NCBI GenBank assembly: GCA_964534315.1
Contig: CAZHOV010000002.1
Span: forward strand, 18,585 to 82,584
DNA length: 64,000 nucleotides
Source of the DNA: CAZHOV01 sp964534315
Lineage (GTDB): Bacteria > Bacteroidota > Bacteroidia > Chitinophagales > Saprospiraceae
Direction of reading: 5' to 3'
The position numbers and the translations under genes are program-made. The notes beneath the pieces are model-generated. The model searched no databases. It had not been told where the DNA came from and saw only the letters and a list, made by a program, of their open reading frames with translations. Positions 8,477 to 17,694 of this stretch are shown in pieces (positions within the stretch are counted from its first letter, which is position 1; every line of letters begins with the position of its first letter).

Positions 8477-11143
8477 TCATCCCCAGCTCACCTCCGCCCC
8501 CGGCAACACATCATAACAGCCCCGGCTACGGCGTACAAACAGCTTGCGGTTGTACGGATCGTCACGGTTGACCTCGTTCTTGGAGAGGATACTATTGACA
8601 TACTGCCGTTTTCGGCGGTAGTCGGGTAGCAGAGAAGAGGGCATTTCTTCAATGAATTGCACGAAGTCATCCATCAGTAGACAGCGCTCGGGAGCCGGGT
8701 CATTGGGCGCGAAAACATCAAGGCGTATAGCGTTGAGCATATTGTACAGGAAGAACTCCATGCTCTTGTGATTGATGATGTATAAACGGCCATCGTAGCG
8801 GCACTGTCCGGCTGAGGGGGCAAGTTTGGAATACCAAATTTCGAGGATGGAACTATTGAGCTGCCGGCGATCATAGCCCAAAATCAGGTGCTGTAAAGCG
8901 GTACGCCCCAAATTGTCCTGCCTGTTAAGGTTGGCATCCTGATCAAGGAAGTAATAAAGCATATCGGTTTTACCATGTTGGGCGGCAACCATCAGACCGG
9001 TCATGCCTTCTGCCGCATCAGGGATGTCTACACCAAATTTGCCGATAATGCGCTCCACCTTTTTCCGGTTGTTGTTGCGAACATGGTTGGCCAGTAGCTG
9101 CTGCGCATTCTGGTACTCGTTCAGGTATTGCTTTGCCGGACCATAATTCAATTCTTTGTATAACCGCTGCACAAGCCCGGTGCGGTGCCGAGTGCGGGCA
9201 AATAAAAAGAGACGCTCAACGTCTTTCTCTGTGTGGCGGACTTCAGGGTCAAATATTCGCTCTTCCAATAGCTCAGCTTCATCCGATCCGACAAATTCAA
9301 TTCCACGTAAGCGGGCCCGAATTGCTTCTGCCTGTTCAAACTTGCCCTGTAGCTGGAGGCGGCGGGCTTCTTCCAACCATTCTTCCTCGTCACTGGCCTG
9401 TTTCTCAATCTTTACTTCCTCCTCCGTTTCCATGACGCCGAGGAGTTGGAGCAGCTCATTTTTGGTCTTGGTTTCTATGACATGTACATTCTCTACAGCG
9501 CGGGTAAAGGCAACGTATAGCGAGTTGATGTAGAACTTGTAAGCCTCCTGTTCTTTGTTCGTTTTATCCTTGCCCCGGGAGTACCGAAGGTTTTCATCCA
9601 GCAGATCGGCTTCGCTCACGCCTTTGGCAATGGTGCGGAATTCGCTGTCGTGGTCGCTGATGAAATTAACCAGGATGATATTTTCGTACTCCAACCCCTT
9701 GGCTTCTTGGATAGTAAAGACCAGCGGTGTCTTAAAATCTTTCGATACACGGGCTTTCTGTTGCTTATCCAGCACCAACACCGCAAACTTGGCCGAGTCC
9801 TGTGTTCGTTTATTCAGCTCTTTGCGTACCTTGTCGCTATCGGGGTAAAAGTGGATGTTACCTTCCTTATCTGCTACGGTATTGATCAAGTAGGTACTTT
9901 CTTTGTCGATGGAGCCAAAGCGGGCGTTTTTGATCTTGAGCAGGTCATTAGACAGTTTGGTCACCTGCCGGGAGTTGCGGTAGTTGGTTTTGAGAATACG
10001 TAGCGCACTCCCCTTTAAATCCTGATTAAAGAATAAGCTTTTGATCTTCGACCAGGAGAAAAAGTTAGGGTGCACAATCTGATTGGCATCCCCACTCAGC
10101 AAAAAGTTGCCAGGGGTTTTCAGAGATTTCAAAATCAATAGCAATTGAATATTGGTGACGTCCTGCACCTCATCCACGATGATGAAATCATACCTTGGTG
10201 CAACCCGATCCATGTACTGATAGGCGACCATGTTGCTGTCGTAGTAGCCGCCCTCCTTCAGGAAGCGTAGGTAACGTTCAAACAGGTCGTACACCTTGCT
10301 CCGCTCACTACCCAGGAAAATGGATTGCTTGACGCCGAGTTCTTCGTAGCGCTCCCGGCTGAGGAATTCGGCATCCGTCACCGAGCCCGTCAGCACCCCT
10401 TTGAATTCTTCAAAGAGCTTGTACGGCTCCTTGAACTTAAAGCGTTGCCGGGGACCACGCTCATACCAGCGCTCAAAGCTGCGGTAGTCCAGCTCTTTAC
10501 CTTCCGGAATCTGTATCCCCTCCAGGTATTCCCGGAAGGAAAGGAAGTCAATTTCCTGTTTGGAATTTTCGTATCCGTATGATTCATAGATGCGCTGTGC
10601 ATTCTCCACGAGGTAAGATGAAAGCGATACGTAAGCAACGTGTCCAGGGTATCCTTTCATCTTTTCGAGGGTAAGCGCGGTCTTGCCACTACCTGCCGAG
10701 CCGATGATGATTAGCGGAGCAGGCAAGTTGTAGATTTCCTCCTGATCACTATCCAATGATATGACTTTATCCAGTAAATGAAACCGCCTGGTTGCCGGAT
10801 TTACATACCGTATCGGCTCTATGGCCTCTTCTGTTACATCCCCGGGGCCTGCGACCACACTAAAGTGATTCTCTTTAACCGAGGCACCTCTCAGGAACCG
10901 GGATTTATCGTACTCGTGATTGGGGATAACCTCCAAAAGCAGAATGTAGGTTTCGCCCTGGTGCTTTGCAAATTTGAATAGCAGCCGGCTCTCATGGTCA
11001 AGCTTGGCGCGGAAGTAGCCAAGGTGTTTAATTTTTTTAACTTCTGCTGATTTGAAGTCTCCTTCCCTCAGCATTTTTTCTACTTTCTTCAGCTTGCTGC
11101 TTAATCCTTTTGCGGAAAATTCGTTGTATCTGAGGAGTTGCAT
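8477..11143 (-). CDS. RelE-like / UvrD-type SF1 helicase / ankyrin fusion protein
   Basis: 888 residues. Residues 1-85 look like a RelE/ParE-fold domain (KIKHLGYFRAKL, then an LLLEVIPNHEYD strand). A superfamily 1 helicase core follows: Walker A GSAGSGKT 148-155, Walker B IIVDEVQD 321-328, motif III GDANQ 351-355, motif IV NYRN 387-390, EAKGLEYE near 480, and motif VI VAFTRA 544-549. An acidic coiled region follows at about 570-640, then two ankyrin-like repeats at about 700-760 (GMTGLMVAAQHGKTDML, GRTALQHLILG), and a C-terminal tail of 130 residues without a recognised domain. The combination suggests a defence or conflict protein rather than a repair helicase. Base composition is richer in GC than the T9SS gene nearby. 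Confidence 0.75.
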   Translation of the reverse strand: MQLLRYNEFSAKGLSSKLKKVEKMLREGDFKSAEVKKIKHLGYFRAKLDHESRLLFKFAKHQGETYILLLEVIPNHEYDKSRFLRGASVKENHFSVVAGPGDVTEEAIEPIRYVNPATRRFHLLDKVISLDSDQEEIYNLPAPLIIIGSAGSGKTALTLEKMKGYPGHVAYVSLSSYLVENAQRIYESYGYENSKQEIDFLSFREYLEGIQIPEGKELDYRSFERWYERGPRQRFKFKEPYKLFEEFKGVLTGSVTDAEFLSRERYEELGVKQSIFLGSERSKVYDLFERYLRFLKEGGYYDSNMVAYQYMDRVAPRYDFIIVDEVQDVTNIQLLLILKSLKTPGNFLLSGDANQIVHPNFFSWSKIKSLFFNQDLKGSALRILKTNYRNSRQVTKLSNDLLKIKNARFGSIDKESTYLINTVADKEGNIHFYPDSDKVRKELNKRTQDSAKFAVLVLDKQQKARVSKDFKTPLVFTIQEAKGLEYENIILVNFISDHDSEFRTIAKGVSEADLLDENLRYSRGKDKTNKEQEAYKFYINSLYVAFTRAVENVHVIETKTKNELLQLLGVMETEEEVKIEKQASDEEEWLEEARRLQLQGKFEQAEAIRARLRGIEFVGSDEAELLEERIFDPEVRHTEKDVERLFLFARTRHRTGLVQRLYKELNYGPAKQYLNEYQNAQQLLANHVRNNNRKKVERIIGKFGVDIPDAAEGMTGLMVAAQHGKTDMLYYFLDQDANLNRQDNLGRTALQHLILGYDRRQLNSSILEIWYSKLAPSAGQCRYDGRLYIINHKSMEFFLYNMLNAIRLDVFAPNDPAPERCLLMDDFVQFIEEMPSSLLPDYRRKRQYVNSILSKNEVNRDDPYNRKLFVRRSRGCYDVLPGAEVSWG

Positions 11144-11346
11144 GCTTAATTAGTCAAGTTTCTGGTTAAGTGTAATTGCTGTGCATGTTAAAGTAAAGAA
11201 AAGTTTGGTAAAATAGTATCAGGAAAGCATAAATACTTTCAGTATGGAAAAAATTAATATGCCTAATTTACAGATACCACTATCTTTTGAACAGTCTTGG
11301 GTAAGCATTTACTGATAGGAATTCCTATCTTTACCTAAAAACCACC

Positions 11347-11621
11347 ATGCACCCCACCCTCTATTCCGAATCCCCCACCATCAAGCGCCGCCTGCACACC
11401 TACACCGCCAATGGCTACCCTTTCCAGATGATGCAGATACAAAAAGGCCGCTTTTGGATGGGAGATGATGACTCTGGATACGATGATGAAAAACCTGCAC
11501 ACTGGGTAGAAATTGCCGCAGACTTCGAGTTGGGTCAGTACCTGGTGACCCAAGGGCTGTGGGAGGCCGTGATGGAAGAAAACCCTTCTTATTTCAAAGG
11601 AGAAAACCGTCCAGTGGAACA
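11347..11621 (+). pseudogene. Truncated formylglycine-generating-enzyme (FGE-sulfatase) domain protein
   Basis: The first 92 codons match the start of an FGE-sulfatase domain: MMQIQKGRFWMGDDD, KPAHWVEIAADFELGQYLVT, then WEAVMEENPSYF and NRPVEQ. Full domains run to about 230-280 residues. Here homology ends abruptly at the VEQ position, exactly where a palindrome and the second DUF4143 ATPase begin, and the frame continues only into unrelated sequence to 11859. The missing part is not found after the ATPase. I read it as a gene remnant cut by insertion or deletion. Confidence 0.7.
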
Positions 11622-11663
11622 AAAAAGTGAATCTGCATATTTTTTTATGCAGATTCACTTTTT
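11622..11663 (+). promoter_or_regulatory. 18-bp perfect palindrome before the second DUF4143 ATPase
   Basis: Arms 11622-11639 (AAAAAGTGAATCTGCATA) and 11646-11663 are perfect reverse complements with a TTTTTT loop. It starts at the breakpoint of the truncated FGE gene and ends 17 bases before the ATPase start codon. It may be an operator, a leader hairpin or the terminal structure of a mobile unit carrying the ATPase. Confidence 0.6.
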
Positions 11664-11680
11664 ATATTTAACTTTACAGT

Positions 11681-12841
11681 ATGATCACCCGTCAGATACT
11701 GCCTCCAATCCGCGACCAAATCGGAAAATACTCCGTCATCATGATTACGGGACCGCGGCAGAGCGGGAAGACTACGCTGATACGAAAGCACTTTCCCGAC
11801 CTGCCCTACCTGTCCCTCGAGCATCCAGACACCCGACAACAATTACAGGCCGATCCTAAAGCCCTGTTTCGCCAATACGGTCATCGGTTGATCCTGGATG
11901 AGGTGCAACGCCTGCCTATTCTCCTGTCTTATATTCAGGGTATCGTGGATGAAGACCGAGATAGCCTGTTTATTCTCAGTGGAAGTCAGAACTATTTGAT
12001 GATGGAAGGGGCCGGCCAAACCCTCGCCGGCCGGGTAGCGTTGTTCTATCTGCTACCCCTAAGTTATACCGAACTCAACTCAGCCGGCTACCATGATGTA
12101 AGCATTAATGAGCTGATATGGAAAGGGGGCTACCCACGGATTTACGATCGCAAAGTGGATGTAAATGCATTTTACCAGAGCTACCTCGAAACGTACGTTC
12201 AACGCGATGTTCGTTTGATCCGAAACGTGGGTAATTTAAACGTCTTCAATCAATTCCTTGCGGTTTGTGCTACCTTTGCTGGCCAGGAATTGAACAGGAA
12301 TGCATTAGCCTCCGCCGCTGGCGTAAGTCATACAACGGTTGGAAATTGGCTATCCATTTTGGAAGCTTCCTACATCATTTACCACGTCAGCCCGTACTAT
12401 CGAAATTTCAAAAAGCGATTGATAAAAAGCCCACGGCTCTATTTTTACGATACCGGACTGGCTTGTGCCCTGCTCCGCATTCGGTCTGCCGATGCCTTAC
12501 AAAACTATTACCAAAGGGGGGCACTGTTTGAGAACTGGGTAGTGACGGAATTGGCTAAAGCTTACTACAATGCCGGTGACCGCCCACCGTTTTATTACTG
12601 GCGGGACAGCAACCAAAGAGAAATTGACTTATTGCTGGACCTGGGCATCGCCATCCGACCCATCGAGATCAAATCAGGAAGCACTTACCGCGATGATTTT
12701 TTCAAACATCTTTCCTGGTTTACCGAACTCAGCCCGATCCCCATTGAGACACCTACCGTAATTTACGGCGGCGATCAAGACTGGGAGGCGGCGTATGGCA
12801 AATTACTAAGCTGGCGGCGAGTTAATTCATTATTGAAATAA
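11681..12841 (+). CDS. AAA ATPase of the AAA_14/DUF4143 type
   Basis: 386 residues. Walker A is GPRQSGKTT near residue 24, Walker B LILDEVQRLP near 68, and FILSGSQNYLMM is the sensor strand. The following LAGRVALFYLLPLSYTEL is typical of the family, and the C-terminal half matches DUF4143: YVQRDVRLIRNVGN, a winged-helix-like ALASAAGVSHTTVGNWLSIL, and the nuclease-like FYYWRDSNQREIDLLLDLG...PIEIKSG. The last segment fits the D-(D/E)xK pattern of PD-(D/E)XK folds (E-I-D ... E-I-K). The gene sits right behind the truncated FGE fragment, so it probably arrived there secondarily. Function in the cell is unknown. Confidence 0.85.
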   Translation: MITRQILPPIRDQIGKYSVIMITGPRQSGKTTLIRKHFPDLPYLSLEHPDTRQQLQADPKALFRQYGHRLILDEVQRLPILLSYIQGIVDEDRDSLFILSGSQNYLMMEGAGQTLAGRVALFYLLPLSYTELNSAGYHDVSINELIWKGGYPRIYDRKVDVNAFYQSYLETYVQRDVRLIRNVGNLNVFNQFLAVCATFAGQELNRNALASAAGVSHTTVGNWLSILEASYIIYHVSPYYRNFKKRLIKSPRLYFYDTGLACALLRIRSADALQNYYQRGALFENWVVTELAKAYYNAGDRPPFYYWRDSNQREIDLLLDLGIAIRPIEIKSGSTYRDDFFKHLSWFTELSPIPIETPTVIYGGDQDWEAAYGKLLSWRRVNSLLK

Positions 12842-12882
12842 AGTCTATTATCTTTGAGGATATTCGAAATTTAATTTCAGCG

Positions 12883-15800
12883 TTATTTTTTAATAATCTT
12901 ACCAGTTTGGATCTCATCATCTATTTTTACTTCCCATAGGAAAATACCTTCTCCCCAATTGATAGTATTTTCGAAGAAAACTCCTTGTCCGGGAAGAATC
13001 ATACCTTCCCAATCATCAACCTGCCGGCCCAAGAAATCATATATTCGGATCTGGCCTTCTTTTGCCGTGCTGAACTGGAAATTAAACTCCAATTGTTCGT
13101 CAAAAGGATTTGGGATGACTCGAACTTCACCAAACTGATGATCCATAGATGTTATCCCCACCACAAACCCTACCTCGAAAACAAACTCCACCACACACCC
13201 TAAACTATCGGTCACCTCCAAAAAATACAGCCCTGGTAGAAGGTTTTGAATGGAAAGGGTAGAATCATTGGTAGACCAATGATAACTGTAAGGCGAAATG
13301 CCTCCGGATATACTTCCGATCGTTATGGCTCCATCTTGGGTGGTTTCACCACTGGCATGGGTGGTTAAGGTGTCTATTAATTCTATAGGAGCAGCTTCCT
13401 GAACAGAAGTAACTTCAACCTGGGTACATCCATTATCGTCGGTCAGGGTGAGTTGGTAATCCCCTGCGGGTTGTCCGCTGATCAGGGAATCTATTTGGCC
13501 TTGAGACCATTCATAATTATAAGGAGGAGTGCCTCCTCCCGGAACGCCTGCCAGGGTGGCATCCTCTGCCTCAAAACAAACAATAGGAGGAGCAAGCAAG
13601 GCTAATGTTAGGGAATCCGGGGCTTCTAATTGAAGGGTGAGGGAATCAGTACAGTTATTGGCATCGATAACTGTTACGGTGAAGGTGCCTGCCCCCAGGC
13701 TATCAATGGAAGCTCCATTTTGGCCATCTGCCCACTGCCAGGTGAAAGGAGCGGCATTGTTTTGTGGAATGACGGTCAAGGCGCCATCAAAACCATCAAA
13801 ACAGGAAATAGAGTCTATTTGAGCTTGAAGGGCTAACATCCCCATTGTTGGGATGGAAAAAGAATCGATGACCGTACACCCCAGAGAATCCGTGACACTC
13901 AGCACATAATCGCCAGCCGGGAGGCTATCCTGATCGGCGGTACCAGGAAAACTTCCACTCCATTGATAGGAAAAAGGGGGAGGACCATTAATGGCCTGCG
14001 TGATAGCTGAGCCCGGAAGCCCTTCTTGACAATCTACCGGAAAGGTAGATACCTCCAATGCCAGGGCTGAAGGCGGCTCTTCTATTTGTATTTGCAGGCT
14101 ATCCTGATAATTTTGGGCATCCGAGAAGGTAAGATCATAGGTACCTGCGGGGAGATCGGGAAGACTAAAATAGGCGGAATCTAAAACTATAGAGGTGTCG
14201 TTAATCCCTAAAGTGAGCGGTAAGCAAGCCGATTGAATGGAGCCAGTGATCTGACCAGAGCTATCTCCTTTACACAGGACATTTTGAGATGGATCCAAAA
14301 AAGCCTGGAAAGCAGGTAATTCAAAGGCCCCCATATCAACCGAGTCGGCAGCAATGCGGGGCATCCCATCAAAATCAAGGGTATCCTGGTCGGTCAGGAA
14401 AGCGACACTACCCGCATCACGAGCAGGAGAACAAGGTAACAATCGAAAATCACCCGAATCGGGATTAACAAAAAGGGGATCTTGATCGAAGATCATGCCA
14501 GGACCACAATTGGCAGAGGATTGAATGCCATTGCAGTTGGCGACATCGACAAGGGAATGAGAGATTGTGACATTACCTTGGGATATAATTGGTTTAGGTG
14601 GCAAATTATCAGGATACTTCTCAATTACAATGCAATTATGCAAGAAATAATTTCCTCTAAAAGCAAAAGAACTGCTTCCATTTTGAAAATTATAAAATGT
14701 GCAATGATTAAAATAACATTCACTGTCAATAAGAAAGCCTTCACCTTCTAACAATCCTCCTTGATTTGCAGTTGAATTAAGGAATAAGCTATTTTTTGCA
14801 TCCAAAGTACTTTCAAATAATGAAATTGTTCCTCCTGAATTTGCAGAATTATTATTAAAAATACATCTATCTAATTGAATAAATGCTAAATTACTAATTG
14901 TCAAATCAATAATGGCAATAGCTCCTCCTGAACTATTGGGACCACCAATGTTATGTGTAAAAGAGGAGATATTACAGTATACTTTACCAGGAGAATTAAT
15001 TTGGTTCTCAACATATAAGCCATTCCCTGAAATCAAACTAAAGTTTTGAATAAAATGACATTCTTCAAAAAATAGATCCTTGTTTCCACCTCCTATTGAG
15101 AAATAAACCCCTCCACCCTCATTCGCAACATTACTGGAAAATTTACAATTTTTAAAGCTAGAATTAAATTCTATTCCCGCATTCATTATGGCAACACCAC
15201 CTCCTTGACTGGATGAATTATTGGAAATATCACAATTTCCTACTTCAAAACTGCAACGCCCTCCCGATTCACTTTTTACATAAACTCCACCTCCATTGGT
15301 TAGGGCGAAATTATGCTGTATTATACAATTTCGAATGGTCGGATGAGATTCTGAAACATTATCATCACCAATCAAATAAATTCCTCCTCCATTTCTTCTG
15401 GGATTATCTCCAGATGCATTAACATCGTTGGCTACTCCTTTTTCAATTACAAAACCATCAAGGATAGTAGTGGAATCCACACCATCCATGTAAACCACAG
15501 TGTAAGAATTATCTGTACTATCCCCTGATATACCTATATCACCACTTAAAATAGTGGGATTGATTTGCCAATCTCGTTGATCAATACTTGTTTCTCCCCC
15601 GTTAAACCCACCATATAGCTTTATTCCATTGAAAATAAAAAAGGTGGCGAACCGGTTATCAGATGAGGTGGGAAAATAGGTTCCAGTAGCGACCCATATA
15701 TCGTCTCCATAATCCGCTGATAAAAGGGCAGAACCAAGCGTTGTAAAAGCATCTTGCCAGGAGGTGCCATTGTTAGCTCCTGTAGCGGAAGCATCTACAT

Positions 15801-15885
15801 AAAGGGTATCGGCATTTAAGTTTAAAAAGGGTAAGCCAGTAAAAAATAGGTATAAGAAAAAGGAAGGTTGAGTTTTAAGTTTCAT
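12883..15885 (-). CDS. Large T9SS-secreted protein: beta-helix, SprB repeats, C-terminal sorting domain
   Basis: 1000 residues. A signal peptide (residues 1-25) is followed by DTLYVDASATGANNGTSWQDAF, the start of a choice-of-anchor-Q/parallel beta-helix region to about residue 525 with repeated GGG(I/V)Y and NC.I..N motifs. Five SprB-type repeats of about 75 residues follow (each with C..G..G.......G..P..Y.W and a terminal V.D..GC). The last 80 residues are a type A T9SS sorting domain (VIPNPFDEQLEF ... GRQV ... GIFLWEVK). The protein is therefore exported across the outer membrane and probably attached to the surface, where it may bind polysaccharide. The beta-helix half is more AT-rich than the repeats, suggesting a separate origin. 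Confidence 0.88.
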   Translation of the reverse strand: MKLKTQPSFFLYLFFTGLPFLNLNADTLYVDASATGANNGTSWQDAFTTLGSALLSADYGDDIWVATGTYFPTSSDNRFATFFIFNGIKLYGGFNGGETSIDQRDWQINPTILSGDIGISGDSTDNSYTVVYMDGVDSTTILDGFVIEKGVANDVNASGDNPRRNGGGIYLIGDDNVSESHPTIRNCIIQHNFALTNGGGVYVKSESGGRCSFEVGNCDISNNSSSQGGGVAIMNAGIEFNSSFKNCKFSSNVANEGGGVYFSIGGGNKDLFFEECHFIQNFSLISGNGLYVENQINSPGKVYCNISSFTHNIGGPNSSGGAIAIIDLTISNLAFIQLDRCIFNNNSANSGGTISLFESTLDAKNSLFLNSTANQGGLLEGEGFLIDSECYFNHCTFYNFQNGSSSFAFRGNYFLHNCIVIEKYPDNLPPKPIISQGNVTISHSLVDVANCNGIQSSANCGPGMIFDQDPLFVNPDSGDFRLLPCSPARDAGSVAFLTDQDTLDFDGMPRIAADSVDMGAFELPAFQAFLDPSQNVLCKGDSSGQITGSIQSACLPLTLGINDTSIVLDSAYFSLPDLPAGTYDLTFSDAQNYQDSLQIQIEEPPSALALEVSTFPVDCQEGLPGSAITQAINGPPPFSYQWSGSFPGTADQDSLPAGDYVLSVTDSLGCTVIDSFSIPTMGMLALQAQIDSISCFDGFDGALTVIPQNNAAPFTWQWADGQNGASIDSLGAGTFTVTVIDANNCTDSLTLQLEAPDSLTLALLAPPIVCFEAEDATLAGVPGGGTPPYNYEWSQGQIDSLISGQPAGDYQLTLTDDNGCTQVEVTSVQEAAPIELIDTLTTHASGETTQDGAITIGSISGGISPYSYHWSTNDSTLSIQNLLPGLYFLEVTDSLGCVVEFVFEVGFVVGITSMDHQFGEVRVIPNPFDEQLEFNFQFSTAKEGQIRIYDFLGRQVDDWEGMILPGQGVFFENTINWGEGIFLWEVKIDDEIQTGKIIKK

Positions 15886-15928
15886 AGGGGTAGGGTTTGA
15901 TTTCCAGATTTTTGTAAAGCCTAATTTA

Positions 15929-17188
15929 TCAATTATTCCGCCAAAATGCTGGTTCCATTAAATCTTGTTCTTTTTTGGATATTCCCAGTTGTTCTGCTTT
16001 CTTTCTCCAGGTTTTTACGGAAGATTTAACTTCCTCCAAGATATCTGTCATTTGTTTACTATTTAACCCAAAAAATATTCCTACGCTTTTTGCAAGTTCA
16101 AAATCCAGCGTATTATCATCCATATCAATATTCAACGCAAGTCCCTCTTTATCAATGGATGGATTAATATCATAGGCAGGTGATATTACCCACCCTTCAT
16201 CTGTCAAAATAAACCCGTGGTTGCGCAAATGATCGTCCGTGTTAGAAATTGCAATGTTGAATACTAATCGCCTCCACAACTGCTTCAATCCTGCTTCAAC
16301 TTTTGTACCCGAAAACTGTATAAACTCTGCCAAATCAAGATAACTTCCAGGATTATCCTTAATCATTTCCTCATTCTTACCTGTCATAGTCATGGCAGAG
16401 GCGAAATGTATCCGCTCACCATTGAGACGGTCAAATCTGTTTACGAAAAAAGTATGGTGATTACCAGCTATCTTTTTTATTTGAAATTCACTTACCTCAA
16501 TACCCGCTTCCTGTGCTAATTGATAAGCTAAACATTCCCAGGCTCCTTTGTCGATGGTATCATTTTTTGCAGGGAATTTTGCAATTATAGGTTTCCCACG
16601 CGGATCCAGAATATTAGCCTTAGGCCGGGCTCCTCCCAGGGAGGAGCCCGGAGCAATTAGCATGGCAAGCCACTTTCTTACCTCTTCGTTGTTTTCATCA
16701 GATTCTATAATTGAGGCGGCATATTGTAATTCTCGAATTGACGACCACGGAGGGGTAGGAAACGTTTCTTCATTGTCCAAAAATGGACCTTCTTTTTCTA
16801 ATTTGAACCTTAAGGCTCCCATCCTACTTTCATCATGAACGCCAAGGAGGAAATCAATATCATATAAGATTGGTGGACGTTGATTTTTCGCTCTTGCTTT
16901 TTGTACAGCTCGTCTTTTCATTAAAGTACGTCCCCATCTATCTGGCATTGAATCTAGAAACATACCAAAATTCTCTTTTCCTTCAGGAAATTGGGGGCCG
17001 GTATACCATCCGATATCGGGGTCAAGAAGCAATTGTTCATTCGACTGAATCCAGTCCAGATCATATTCGAAACTGAAAGCCTTTCTTCCTTTAGCCTGAT
17101 GAGCCGAAAGGATTCCAATACATCGGGGCTCCTTCATCCCTCTCCAGTGCGCAAAAACCCAAATATCAGTCTTATTATCTGTTGCCAT
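15929..17188 (-). CDS. hipA: HipA-family serine/threonine kinase toxin
   Basis: 419 residues. The glycine-rich loop GSSLGGARPK (181-190), the catalytic segment NTDDHLRNHGF (316-326) with the presumed catalytic Asp318, and the metal-binding SPAYDI (Asp340) are all intact, so it should be an active kinase. In E. coli HipA phosphorylates glutamyl-tRNA synthetase and causes growth arrest. The N-terminal subdomain is fused in the same chain. It starts two bases after the stop of the HipB-like gene upstream, so the two are cotranscribed and the antitoxin is made first. It is close to the usual length of 420-440 residues. Confidence 0.88.
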   Translation of the reverse strand: MATDNKTDIWVFAHWRGMKEPRCIGILSAHQAKGRKAFSFEYDLDWIQSNEQLLLDPDIGWYTGPQFPEGKENFGMFLDSMPDRWGRTLMKRRAVQKARAKNQRPPILYDIDFLLGVHDESRMGALRFKLEKEGPFLDNEETFPTPPWSSIRELQYAASIIESDENNEEVRKWLAMLIAPGSSLGGARPKANILDPRGKPIIAKFPAKNDTIDKGAWECLAYQLAQEAGIEVSEFQIKKIAGNHHTFFVNRFDRLNGERIHFASAMTMTGKNEEMIKDNPGSYLDLAEFIQFSGTKVEAGLKQLWRRLVFNIAISNTDDHLRNHGFILTDEGWVISPAYDINPSIDKEGLALNIDMDDNTLDFELAKSVGIFFGLNSKQMTDILEEVKSSVKTWRKKAEQLGISKKEQDLMEPAFWRNN

Positions 17189-17190
17189 CT

Positions 17191-17487
17191 CTAATTTTTC
17201 TTCAACAATCTTAGATCTTGAAGCTTTCGCCCAAATTCATCGTCGGAGGCAAGCTTTAGAAAATCATTTTGTAACCCTAAAACACGAAGTACATTAAAAT
17301 AAGCACCTATGGAAACTGATGGTTCACCTTTTTCAATTTTATAGAGCGTACTCCGATCAATACCAGCCCGTTCTGATACCTGAATGGTAGTTAGTTTCCT
17401 TCTTTTTCTCGCCAGTTTAATATTTTCTCCGACCTGTTCCAGCATATTTTGATGCTTGGGAAATACTATGACCCTTTTTGACTTCAT
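17191..17487 (-). CDS. hipB: HipB-like XRE-family antitoxin/repressor
   Basis: 98 residues. A helix-turn-helix of the XRE type spans about residues 15-72 (ENIKLARKRRKLTTIQVSERAGIDRSTLYKIE). It is the first gene of a two-gene operon with hipA. By analogy with E. coli HipB it should bind HipA and repress the operon. A perfect inverted repeat lies 20-46 bases upstream of its start, where an autoregulatory operator is expected. Confidence 0.85.
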   Translation of the reverse strand: MKSKRVIVFPKHQNMLEQVGENIKLARKRRKLTTIQVSERAGIDRSTLYKIEKGEPSVSIGAYFNVLRVLGLQNDFLKLASDDEFGRKLQDLRLLKKN

Positions 17488-17506
17488 TATAAAAATGTTG
17501 ATTATT

Positions 17507-17533
17507 ATCTACAATAATATCAAAATTGTAGAT
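17507..17533 (-). promoter_or_regulatory. Probable HipB operator
   Basis: ATCTACAAT (17507-17515) and ATTGTAGAT (17525-17533) form a perfect 9-bp inverted repeat with a 9-bp spacer. The spacing puts the half-sites about 1.7 helical turns apart, suitable for an XRE dimer. It lies directly upstream of hipB. Confidence 0.7.
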
Positions 17534-17694
17534 TAAAAGCAATGTTTTATGGAATGAAAAACATTATAAACTTCTAATCCACTTTTTGCCCCTTCACGAC
17601 ACCGACACCTTGCCCCTTCCTTTTCCCCCTCATCAATTCCTATTTTCTCAATATCTCTTTATCTTCACCCATTATTTTTCAAAAACGGATACAG

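Noticed and set aside
11622..11859. Continuation of the FGE-like frame
   Set aside because: The residues after the VEQ position are encoded by the palindrome and by the out-of-frame start of the DUF4143 ATPase.
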